NCBI RefSeq assembly: GCF_000231445.1
Contig: NZ_AGFR01000003.1
Location: 868,001 to 932,000, forward strand
DNA: 64,000 nucleotides
Direction: 5' to 3'
Source: Commensalibacter intestini A911
GTDB taxonomy: Bacteria; Pseudomonadota; Alphaproteobacteria; Acetobacterales; Acetobacteraceae
The position numbers were made by a program, and so were the translations under genes. This document shows positions 45,848 through 53,928 of the stretch, piece by piece; position 1 is the first letter of the stretch, and each line of letters starts with the position of its first letter. The notes below the pieces were generated by a model. That model ran no database searches. It had not been told where the DNA came from and saw only the letters and a program-made list of their open reading frames with translations.

Positions 45848-46107
45848 TTACTTACTTCTATAATTTTACAAATCTGAACTCTTGTAAAAAAAGAATATTG
45901 ATATAATATTGCCACAATACATTGATAATGTTTCCGATAAATATATTTTATTCATTATATATGATCATATATTTTTCTATTTTTATTAAGTGATCCAGAG
46001 ATAATATTTAAACAAAATAATTTTTTCTCGTATCTCTTCTTATTTTTATTATGGTAACTAGCTTATATTATGAAAGCTATATCCTTTTTTTTATTACTGG
46101 AGAAATC

Positions 46108-47097
46108 ATGCCCGATGATATCACACCCCCTCTTTCTGATTCGTTAACAGAAGGACTGATGGATCGTAACAAAGAACTTTTAATTGTTACGCATAATGGG
46201 CGTTTTCATATTGACGATGTGTTTGCGTTTACAACTTTAGCTATTGCTTTGGATTTAGATAATCGCCCTTTTAAAGTTGAAAGAACACGCGATACTGAAA
46301 TTATAGAAAAAGCAGATATCGTGTTTGATGTTGGTGGGATTTTTGATGGTAAACGCCGTTTTGACCATCACCAAATCGGCGCACCTGAACGTGATATTAA
46401 ACAGACCCCTAAAGGGATCGAAGGAACTATTCCTTACAGCTCTGCCGGATTAATTTGGCGTGCTTTTGGATTGGATGTTATTCAAAAACTGGCACCTGAT
46501 CTTGATGATAAGTCTCGTAAAATTGCACATAATGTCATCGAAAAATCATTAGTTATCCCTATCGATGCGATTGATAATGGTAAAATGCATCCAGAAAATG
46601 GATTAAATTTTTCATCTATTATTAACGTTTTTAATCCACCATGGGATACTGATGATTCTTCTACACAATTAGAACGTTTTTTTGAAGCATCCCAAATTGT
46701 TCGCACTGTTTTGATGTATCAATTAAACATCGAATTTGCTCGTTTAAGAGCGATTGGATGCACTCAAGAAGCTTATAAAAGTAGCCCTGATCAACGTATT
46801 TTAATGTTACCGCGCTGGATGCCTCATATTTATCCAATTTTTGCAAATGGCTGGGCTACACAGCTCGTGATTTATCCTGCTGAAAATGAATGGCGCATCG
46901 GAACTGTGCCTATTCGTATGCACGGAAATGATCGTCGTAAACTCTTCCCTGCCAGTTGGGGTGGATTAGAAGGCGAGGCTTTAGCCGCAGAAACAGGAAT
47001 TCCTGGTTCTAAATTTGTTCATAAAGGCTTATTTATTGCCGTTACAGAAACAAAAGAAGCGGCGATTGCTTTGGCTGAAAAAACTTTAGGGGGCTAA
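46108..47097 (+). CDS. MYG1 family protein (UPF0160, DHH-like hydrolase)
   Basis: 329 aa from the ATG at 46108 with TGGAGA upstream; the longer frame from 46051 is rejected for lack of similarity and ribosome site. Motifs THNGRFHIDDVFA and DVGGIFDGKRRFDHHQ are the hallmark metal-binding signatures shared with DHH phosphoesterases. Eukaryotic MYG1 is a 3'-5' RNA exonuclease of mitochondria and nucleolus; bacterial roles are not established. It is monocistronic with a strong shared terminator. Confidence 0.87.
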   Translation: MPDDITPPLSDSLTEGLMDRNKELLIVTHNGRFHIDDVFAFTTLAIALDLDNRPFKVERTRDTEIIEKADIVFDVGGIFDGKRRFDHHQIGAPERDIKQTPKGIEGTIPYSSAGLIWRAFGLDVIQKLAPDLDDKSRKIAHNVIEKSLVIPIDAIDNGKMHPENGLNFSSIINVFNPPWDTDDSSTQLERFFEASQIVRTVLMYQLNIEFARLRAIGCTQEAYKSSPDQRILMLPRWMPHIYPIFANGWATQLVIYPAENEWRIGTVPIRMHGNDRRKLFPASWGGLEGEALAAETGIPGSKFVHKGLFIAVTETKEAAIALAEKTLGG

Positions 47098-47111
47098 CCC
47101 TCAATAAAAAA

Positions 47112-47152
47112 AAGAGTTATTCAGTTTTATATTTTCTGAATAACTCTTAATA
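47112..47152. terminator. bidirectional terminator between convergent MYG1-like and gabD
   Basis: AAGAGTTATTCAG (47112-47124) pairs perfectly with 47136-47148 around an 11-nt AT-rich loop; an A-run lies upstream and TTAAT downstream. Confidence 0.8.
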
Positions 47153-47156
47153 AAAA

Positions 47157-48605
47157 TTATTTGTTTAAGCTAAGGCAAAGATATTTAATTTCTAAATAAT
47201 CTTCAATTCCGTATTTAGAACCTTCACGACCTAATCCAGAAGCTTTAATCCCTCCGAATGGTGCCATTTCATTTGAAATAAGTCCTGTATTAATCCCAAC
47301 CATTCCATATTCTAATTCTTCCGATACTTTAATAATTCTGGACATATCATTGGCAAAAATATAAGAAGCCAAACCAAATTCTGTATCATTCGCAAGATGA
47401 ATAGCTTCATCCACAGTGTCAAATACAAAGATCGGTGCTAATGGACCAAAAGTTTCTTCTTTAGAAACAATTGCATTTTTAGGAACATTTGAAAGGATCG
47501 TTGGTTCAAAGAAGTTTCCACCCAATGCTTTACCACCAGAAATAATCTTTGCACCTTTTGAAACAGCATCTTCAATATGCTCTTTGATTTTATCAACAGC
47601 TTTTGAATCAATCATTGGCCCGATAGTAACACCTGCCTCGGTGCCATTTCCAATTTTCAATTTCTCAACAGCAACTTTTAATTTTTCAACAAAAGCTTCG
47701 TAAACGCCTCTTTGAACATAAAGACGATTAGCACAAACACAAGTTTGCCCTGCATTTCTATATTTAGAAACCATTGCACCTTCAACAGCTGCATCAAGAT
47801 CGGCATCATCAAATACAATGAATGGTGCGTTTCCACCCAGTTCCATAGACATTTTCTTAACCGTAGCAGAACAAGCCTGCATTAAGTCCGCGCCAATCTC
47901 TGTAGACCCAGTAAAGGAGATCTTACGGACAATAGGATTACGACATAATTCATCACCAATCGCTTTTGCAGCACCTGTAACAATATTTAAAACACCTGCT
48001 GGAACACCTGCTTCTTCTGCTAATACTGCCAAAGCCAAAGCTGAATATGGGGTTGCGCTGGCTGGTTTTAAGACCATAGAACATCCAGCTGCCAAGGCTG
48101 CACCTGCTTTACGAGTAATCATTGCATTAGGAAAATTCCAAGGGGTAATAGCAGCCGTAACGCCAATGGGTTGCTTTAAGACCATCACCCTTTTATCATC
48201 CATATGACCAGGAATAACATCTCCATAGATACGTTTTGCTTCTTCCGCAAACCATTCTAAGTAAGAAGCACCATAAGCAATTTCACCTTTTGCTTCAGCC
48301 AAAGGTTTTCCTTGCTCTAAAGTTAATAACAACGCAAGGTCTTCTTGATTTTTTAAAAGAAGGTCATACCAACGACGTAAAATAGCAGAGCGTTCTTTTG
48401 CTGTTTTACGACGCCATGCAACTTGTGCTTTTTCTGCGACTTCGATTGCTTTACGTGTTTCATCTGTTCCCATTTTAGGTACAGTACCAATCACATCATT
48501 CGTCGCTGGGTTAGTCACATTGATCGTTTGACCATTATCGGCATCCAACCATTGACCATTAATATAGCATTGTTGACGAAATAAAGATGGATTTTTTAGA
48601 TTCAT
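47157..48605 (-). CDS. gabD: succinate-semialdehyde dehydrogenase (NAD(P)+)
   Basis: 482 aa from the ATG at 48605, the canonical GabD length; an upstream ATG at 48671 would add 22 residues not seen in the family. It has YINGQWLDADNG, TPWNFPNAMITRKAGAALAA, MELGGNAPF (general base Glu) and NAGQTCVCANR (catalytic Cys), and a C-terminal GGIKASGLGREGSKYGIEDY. It oxidises succinate semialdehyde to succinate in GABA catabolism. No gabT lies nearby. Related aldehydes could be substrates. Confidence 0.9.
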   Translation of the reverse strand: MNLKNPSLFRQQCYINGQWLDADNGQTINVTNPATNDVIGTVPKMGTDETRKAIEVAEKAQVAWRRKTAKERSAILRRWYDLLLKNQEDLALLLTLEQGKPLAEAKGEIAYGASYLEWFAEEAKRIYGDVIPGHMDDKRVMVLKQPIGVTAAITPWNFPNAMITRKAGAALAAGCSMVLKPASATPYSALALAVLAEEAGVPAGVLNIVTGAAKAIGDELCRNPIVRKISFTGSTEIGADLMQACSATVKKMSMELGGNAPFIVFDDADLDAAVEGAMVSKYRNAGQTCVCANRLYVQRGVYEAFVEKLKVAVEKLKIGNGTEAGVTIGPMIDSKAVDKIKEHIEDAVSKGAKIISGGKALGGNFFEPTILSNVPKNAIVSKEETFGPLAPIFVFDTVDEAIHLANDTEFGLASYIFANDMSRIIKVSEELEYGMVGINTGLISNEMAPFGGIKASGLGREGSKYGIEDYLEIKYLCLSLNK

Positions 48606-48969
48606 AGTAACTTCTTTCTTGTTTAATCTTTGGTGTATGTAATTGGTTTTGGTTATCAAACTTATATCCAAAATAATTTATGTTGTTTTCTTAAAATTTA
48701 AAGTGATAACCTTTGTTAATTCCTAAAGAATAATATCCTATTCTAGCCATTAAACTTATAGATGATAAAATCACATTCAAGTGCGTTCTTTATTTCTATA
48801 CAAAAAACTATTGTTTTTTACAAAAAGTGCCTATGATATAAAGTAAATTTATTTTATAAATAGACATGATAAATATATAATTTAAAACTACTTGCAAATA
48901 AAATGATTTTATTGTTATATATTTTGTAATAAAATTACATAAAATAACCATTTTAAGAAAGAAAATAAA
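48606..48969. other. 364-bp AT-rich divergent gap, no gene seen
   Basis: Between divergent gabD and ilvE. It must contain both promoters. A TTGTTT (48811) and a TATGAT (48832) are promoter-like for ilvE but with a 15-bp spacer. A short imperfect palindrome ATTTATTTTATAAAT lies near 48848. No RNA gene, ORF or repeat is supported. Confidence 0.5.
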
Positions 48970-50067
48970 ATGTCTGCCGAAAAAATGCTTTCAATTGCAT
49001 TTGAAAAAAATCCATCTCCTGCTTCTGCAGAACAAAGAAATACTATTTTACAAAACCCAGGTTTTGGTAAGAAATTTACAGACCATATGCTTTTAATTCG
49101 TTATAGTGAAGAAAAAGGATGGCACGATGCGCATATTAAACCTTATGGAAATATTACTTTAGATCCAGCACTTTGCGTGTTCCATTATGCTCAAGAAATT
49201 TTTGAAGGATTAAAAGCCTATAAAGCAAAAGATGGCCGTATTTTACTTTTCCGTCCAGAAGCAAATGCAAAACGTTTTATCAACTCTGCAAAACGTATGG
49301 CGATGGCACCTTTACCAGAAGAAATGTTCTTACAAGCAATTCATGAGTTTGTAAAAGTAGAAAAAGACTGGATTCCAGATCAATCTGTTGGCAGCCTATA
49401 TCTTCGTCCATTTATGATCGCAAGTACTCCTTATCTTGGTGTGAAAGCATCTCCTGATTATTTGTTCATGTTGATTGCCTCCCCTGCTGGTTCTTATTTC
49501 TCTAAAGGTGCAAAACCAGTAACCGTATGGATTTCAGAATTCTATACACGTGCAGCTTCTGGTGGAACTGGCGAAGCAAAATGTGGTGGCAATTATGCTG
49601 CCAGCTTAATTGCTCAACAAGAAGCCACTCAAAATAATTGTGATCAGTTAGTATTCTTAGATGCTGCTGAACATAAATGGATCGAAGAAATGGGCGGAAT
49701 GAACATTTTCTTTGTATTAGATGATGGCTCTTTATTAACCCCACCATTAGGTGGAACCATTCTTCCTGGCGTAACACGTAATTCTATTATTACAATGGCT
49801 AAAGAAAAAGGGATTACTGTTCGTGAAGAACGTTATGCTGCTGAACAATGGATTAAAGATATTCAAAGCGGTAAAGTTCGTGAGGTTTTTGCTTGTGGTA
49901 CAGCAGCTGTTGTATCTCCAATTGGTTTTGTAAAAACCAAACAGGGTGAATACCAAATTAACGATGGTAACCCTGGAAAATTAACTCAAGAAATCCATAA
50001 AGCTCTTGTAGATATTCAATATGGTAATGCACCTGATATCCATAATTGGGTTCAAGAAGTTAAATAA
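48970..50067 (+). CDS. ilvE: branched-chain amino acid aminotransferase
   Basis: 365 aa, a fold-type IV PLP enzyme of the longer BCAT form. The block GEAKCGGNYAASL contains the PLP-binding Lys, and FHYAQEIFEGLKAYK and GTILPGVTRNSII are family signatures. It makes leucine, isoleucine and valine from their keto acids. It is a single gene with strong terminator 10 bp after the stop. Confidence 0.93.
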   Translation: MSAEKMLSIAFEKNPSPASAEQRNTILQNPGFGKKFTDHMLLIRYSEEKGWHDAHIKPYGNITLDPALCVFHYAQEIFEGLKAYKAKDGRILLFRPEANAKRFINSAKRMAMAPLPEEMFLQAIHEFVKVEKDWIPDQSVGSLYLRPFMIASTPYLGVKASPDYLFMLIASPAGSYFSKGAKPVTVWISEFYTRAASGGTGEAKCGGNYAASLIAQQEATQNNCDQLVFLDAAEHKWIEEMGGMNIFFVLDDGSLLTPPLGGTILPGVTRNSIITMAKEKGITVREERYAAEQWIKDIQSGKVREVFACGTAAVVSPIGFVKTKQGEYQINDGNPGKLTQEIHKALVDIQYGNAPDIHNWVQEVK

Positions 50068-50076
50068 CACACTAAT

Positions 50077-50107
50077 AAAAAGAGGCTTCTAACAGCCTCT
50101 TTTTTTA
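50077..50107 (+). terminator. rho-independent terminator after ilvE
   Basis: AAAAAGAGGCT (50077-50087) pairs with AGCCTCTTTTT (50094-50104) around a 6-nt loop, followed by further T. Being symmetric, it may also stop the minus-strand operon that ends at 50126. Confidence 0.9.
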
Positions 50108-50125
50108 TAGCAAGTTAATTTCAAT

Positions 50126-50629
50126 TTATTTATAATCTTTAAAATTTGCATTCTTAATACATTGATGGAATTTAGCCAATATATTTGGTAACCCTGATAA
50201 ATCAACAACCTTCACAGGGTTTTTCCCATATTCTAGCAAAGCAATTTGTCCATAAGATAATGCTTCTAATAAGCGTTTAAAATCTTGATCACTTAAACGA
50301 TTCATAGACATATTTTGATCCATGGCCTGCATCGTAAATATGAAATGTTGCTTACCCACAGTAATGGCAAATCTTGTATCCGTTTTAGGTTGCAATTTTC
50401 CTTGCTTGCTCCATGTCAGTAACCCGACTTCATCATTGCTACTTTTAAACCCCAATGCCAAATCATTAGATAATGCAAAACAAGCCGTAACTTTCTGAGA
50501 TTGAGCATCTTGATAATGAAAAGCAGACCAATTTCCATCTTTTGCATCAAGTTGATAAATCGGCTGTGCAGCACTAGCAATCAATGGAAAGATCAACCCA
50601 GCAGCAACTAAAATTATTTTTTTGATCAT
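50126..50629 (-). CDS. small exported protein, last gene of the SrfA-like operon
   Basis: 167 aa from the ATG at 50629 (a TTG at 50635 would add two residues). A signal peptide (IILVAAGLIFPLIASAAQ) is followed by a 145-residue domain with ITVGKQHFIFTM, FKRLLEALSYGQIALLEYG and VVDLSGLPNILAKFHQC. The end, a short beta strand into a helix with a terminal Cys, recalls IalB-type invasion-associated proteins, and the layout resembles the periplasmic half of the Mrr-like protein at 20375. It starts 19 bp after the previous gene's stop. Function is unknown. Confidence 0.72.
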   Translation of the reverse strand: MIKKIILVAAGLIFPLIASAAQPIYQLDAKDGNWSAFHYQDAQSQKVTACFALSNDLALGFKSSNDEVGLLTWSKQGKLQPKTDTRFAITVGKQHFIFTMQAMDQNMSMNRLSDQDFKRLLEALSYGQIALLEYGKNPVKVVDLSGLPNILAKFHQCIKNANFKDYK

Positions 50630-50648
50630 TATCAATACTCTATTTCAT

Positions 50649-51896
50649 TTACCGTTTAAAAATACCAGGAACTCTATTCCCTGAAGGTCTATCATCATCA
50701 TTATATAAACATCTGGCCTCTGTATCACTTACCCTCGTACAAACCTGTGTGCCTTGGACCAAGAAAAAGCTGCCATTACAATTTCCTGGCTGCTTAATAA
50801 TCAATTGTTCTCCTTGGAAATACGCTGAAACTGGTCCATGACACGATGTATTATCTGATTTTACAATCGTTTGATTTCCATTCCCAGATTGATTAAAACA
50901 AACTTTCCAACTCTCCACAGGTGTCCATATTCCAGCACCTCTGGTAACAAGTTTTAAAGGGGTTGTTAAATGCCAACATCCATTTAACATCGATTTATCT
51001 TTTTTATCCCAAGCATCTTTTGGAAAATCAACTTTTTTTTGCGGTTGAGGCGTTGGCTTGGGTTGAGGAATCTCTTGTTGTTTAGGTGCTTCAATATTAG
51101 GAAGCTTCTCAATTGGAGGCACTGTAGGAACATCTGGCATTTTGGTGGCATCAGGTAAAACACCTAACTCTGGAGCATCTTGAGGTTTTAAAGGTTGTAT
51201 AGATGGGATTTTACATTGTTGCTTAAGAACTTCCAAAGCATTCAATAAAGCGCCCTGTTTATTTGTGAGATCTTTATTCTGATCTTGCGTTTTTAATGCT
51301 TCCTCTACATCTTTCAGTAAAGGATAAGTTGCATAACAAGATTTGTTAGAATGATGATATATATTCCATAATAAAGAAGTTACAACACCTAAAAACAATG
51401 CAACTAAAGCTGTAATCCAAGGAAAATGAGACCATAATAAACGACGTGCCTGTTGAGTTATTTTAGTAGTATGATTAGCTAATGGATTATAAAACCCATT
51501 CACCTCACGATACCCCCATTTTGTTAGAACAGGACGACCATCAACAATATACACATCTTCTAATGATGGGAAACACCCACAAGCAGGCAAAGAACGTGAT
51601 AAGAGTGAACGAGGATGAAGGCGCGCAGCAGAAGTGATATCAACTAATGTTGATTGTATAACCTGTAAAGCTTCTTTTTGTTTGACTTCAGATAAATCTT
51701 TCCAAGGCGTAAATTCTTTCCCTTCTGCATACCAATCGATTGTATTTTTCACCGTTTTAGGTTCAGCAAAAAGAAGCACATGCTGTGGGCTTACAAATTG
51801 AGATATTTCAGTGGTTAACTGAGTATATAAATTCGTTATTTCAAGCGTTATAGGAGTTATCTGATCAACTGAATGATGTGCTAAAATCAAACTCAT
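50649..51896 (-). CDS. SrfA-like single-pass membrane protein, copy 2 of a tandem pair
   Basis: 415 aa. The N-terminal domain (1-130) has LLFAEP, IDWYAEGKEFTPW (W55) and DVYIVDGRPVLTKWGY (W127), the pattern I remember from SrfA. One transmembrane helix at 160-178 leads to a periplasmic region: a coiled coil with KTQDQNKDLTNK, a Pro-rich linker, and a C-terminal domain with paired cysteines (LNGCWHLTTPLK, WKVCFNQSGNGNQ). It is close in sequence to the preceding gene, as from tandem duplication. The gap to that gene is 45 bp. Role unknown; placed with SrfA by motif recall only. Confidence 0.75.
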   Translation of the reverse strand: MSLILAHHSVDQITPITLEITNLYTQLTTEISQFVSPQHVLLFAEPKTVKNTIDWYAEGKEFTPWKDLSEVKQKEALQVIQSTLVDITSAARLHPRSLLSRSLPACGCFPSLEDVYIVDGRPVLTKWGYREVNGFYNPLANHTTKITQQARRLLWSHFPWITALVALFLGVVTSLLWNIYHHSNKSCYATYPLLKDVEEALKTQDQNKDLTNKQGALLNALEVLKQQCKIPSIQPLKPQDAPELGVLPDATKMPDVPTVPPIEKLPNIEAPKQQEIPQPKPTPQPQKKVDFPKDAWDKKDKSMLNGCWHLTTPLKLVTRGAGIWTPVESWKVCFNQSGNGNQTIVKSDNTSCHGPVSAYFQGEQLIIKQPGNCNGSFFLVQGTQVCTRVSDTEARCLYNDDDRPSGNRVPGIFKR

Positions 51897-51941
51897 ATCC
51901 TAACTCCTTCGCGCTATCATTCTGTTGATCTTTTCTTTCAT

Positions 51942-53183
51942 TTAACGCTTAAATGTGCCTGTAGATTGATGACCTTCAGCATCAATATAAGTACATTGAG
52001 CCTCTTTATCATTGACTCGATTACAGACATTCTTACCTGGAATTAAATGAAATGCTCCTTGACAATCAGTTGGTTGATTTAAAATCAATTGACTTCCTTG
52101 GAATTGAACATTCAAAGGCCCACTACAAGTACCACCATCTCTGCGGGTTAGCACCTGCTTTCCAACGCCATTTGAGTTAAAACATAAACTCCAATTGGTT
52201 ACAGGCTGATGAGAAGACCCAAAAAAACGTTGTTCATAAAGCTCTAAATGTGTCGTTAACTTCCAACAGCCATCCAACATTGATTTATCTTTTTTATTCC
52301 ATGAATCTTTGGATAAATCCCCTTGTTTATCTGGCTGAGGCGTTGGTTTAGGCTGAGGAATATCTTGTTTTTTAGGTGTTTCCTCATTCGGCAACCTCTC
52401 TGGCTCAGATACTGGAGGGACTTCTGGTGATTTTGGTTCTTCAGGTAAAGGAGCTAAATCTGGAACCTCAACAGGATTAAGCGGTTGCACAGGTGGAATT
52501 TTACATTGTTGCCTAAGAAGCTCCAAAGTCTTTAATAAATCATTACGTTTATTCGTTAGATCTTTATTTTGATCTTGTGCTTTTAACGCATCTTCAACAT
52601 CTTTAACCAAAGGATAAGTCGCATAACAAACTTTGTCTGAATGATGATACATATTCCATAATAAAGAAGTTAAAACACCTAAAAACAATGCGACTAAAGC
52701 CGTTATCCAAGGGAAATTTAGCCATTTATTTGATCTTTTGGGTTGAACAGAGACAAGCATCGAGGCCAAAGGATCATAACTTCCCTTTTCCCCAGCATAT
52801 CCCCATCCTGTTAACACAGGTTTTCCATCAACAGCATATAAATGATCTAAATCTGGAATTTGACGATACTGATCAAAATGCTGGGCCATCAACGATTTTG
52901 GATGATCCTGCATTTGTTGCTGAATATCAGATAAGATCGATTGCGTTGCTTTTAATAAAGATTCTTGTTGTGTCGAGTTTAGTTTATTCCAAGGAGTAAA
53001 ATCCTGTCCCTCGGCACTCCAACGAACCACATCATTAGTATATTCTGGACGCGCAAAGATTACTGCATGCTCTGGCCCAACAATGCTAGATACCTCATGC
53101 GCTAAACGATCATATAGTCCAACTTCTCTATCACATAGTGAGGTGAGCTGTTGGATATTTTGTCTGCTTAAAACAACAACCAT
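51942..53183 (-). CDS. SrfA-like single-pass membrane protein, copy 1 of a tandem pair
   Basis: 413 aa with the same plan as its neighbour: VIFARPEYTND, VVRWSAEGQDFTPW (W55), HLYAVDGKPVLTGWGY (W127), a membrane helix at 159-177 (FPWITALVALFLGVLTSLLW), a coiled coil with KDLTNKRNDLLKTLELLRQQ, a Pro-rich linker and a Cys-containing C-terminal domain (LDGCWKLTTHLE, WSLCFNSNGVGKQ). It starts 1 bp after the 247-aa gene, so it is in the same operon. Spacing of Cys residues suggests disulfides in the periplasm. Confidence 0.75.
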   Translation of the reverse strand: MVVVLSRQNIQQLTSLCDREVGLYDRLAHEVSSIVGPEHAVIFARPEYTNDVVRWSAEGQDFTPWNKLNSTQQESLLKATQSILSDIQQQMQDHPKSLMAQHFDQYRQIPDLDHLYAVDGKPVLTGWGYAGEKGSYDPLASMLVSVQPKRSNKWLNFPWITALVALFLGVLTSLLWNMYHHSDKVCYATYPLVKDVEDALKAQDQNKDLTNKRNDLLKTLELLRQQCKIPPVQPLNPVEVPDLAPLPEEPKSPEVPPVSEPERLPNEETPKKQDIPQPKPTPQPDKQGDLSKDSWNKKDKSMLDGCWKLTTHLELYEQRFFGSSHQPVTNWSLCFNSNGVGKQVLTRRDGGTCSGPLNVQFQGSQLILNQPTDCQGAFHLIPGKNVCNRVNDKEAQCTYIDAEGHQSTGTFKR

Positions 53184-53184
53184 T

Positions 53185-53928
53185 CTATATGTTTCCTCTG
53201 GCAGACAAAGAACGCTTTCTGGCTGCTATTCCGATTAAAGGAAGCAAGAGTAACAATAGAATTAATGGACCTATCCAGTAATAACGACAATATTGAACGG
53301 GAATTAACCCTTCCCACCAAGGAAGAATAGCCAAGAGTAACAATAATAAAAGCCCCAACAACCAAGGCCAATAAGATACTATTCCTTGATTTTTTGTTGG
53401 CAACATTGGCGCAGGCAAGATAGACATCGATCTATTCCCTTGCTGAGCCCCTTTTGCTGAAACAACTCCCCCTTTATTTTCAGCCTCATTAGATTGATGT
53501 CCCCACGCAACCAATGCTGGGCCATAAGGTGTTTCAATAATATAATCATCTGTTGGATAGCTTAATGCTTGCTCTAATAACGCCCCTTTTTGTCTTTGCA
53601 CAACATCAGAAGACTGTGCCATTGTTTGAGCCAATTGCTTGCCTTGAGCAATTAAAGAGTGAGCATTTTGTAAAAGCACATCTCTTGAGACAGATGGTGT
53701 TGTAGCTGACTGCAAATCAGAAGGTAAATACCAATCGACCTCACCTCTTTGTCGATCAATTACAGGCTCTAGCAATAATCCTGCACATTGAGGGCTCACA
53801 CCATGCTTTAAAATTTGAGACAATACTTCCCATTGTTCTAAAACGAGCTGCCCACCAACACCTAGCGGTTGAACCGAATTAAAATTTGTTGTGGTAACAG
53901 GTTTCCCAGGAATAAATTGTAAATTCAT
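53185..53928 (-). CDS. SrfA-like membrane protein, short form with two C-terminal helices
   Basis: 247 aa. The N-terminal domain again has GLLLEPVIDRQ, GEVDWYLPSD (W66) and PYGPALVAWGHQ (W142), the shared signature of this operon. It then has two membrane helices (about 185-205 and 218-236) rather than a large periplasmic domain, ending in a basic tail. It overlaps the protease gene by 4 bp and is followed by the tandem pair. It may serve as a membrane adaptor for the others. Confidence 0.72.
   Translation of the reverse strand: MNLQFIPGKPVTTTNFNSVQPLGVGGQLVLEQWEVLSQILKHGVSPQCAGLLLEPVIDRQRGEVDWYLPSDLQSATTPSVSRDVLLQNAHSLIAQGKQLAQTMAQSSDVVQRQKGALLEQALSYPTDDYIIETPYGPALVAWGHQSNEAENKGGVVSAKGAQQGNRSMSILPAPMLPTKNQGIVSYWPWLLGLLLLLLLAILPWWEGLIPVQYCRYYWIGPLILLLLLLPLIGIAARKRSLSARGNI

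Noticed and set aside
48606-48969. Replication origin in the AT-rich gap
   Set aside because: No DnaA-box cluster was seen, and dnaA, gidA or parAB genes are not adjacent; it is an ordinary divergent promoter gap.
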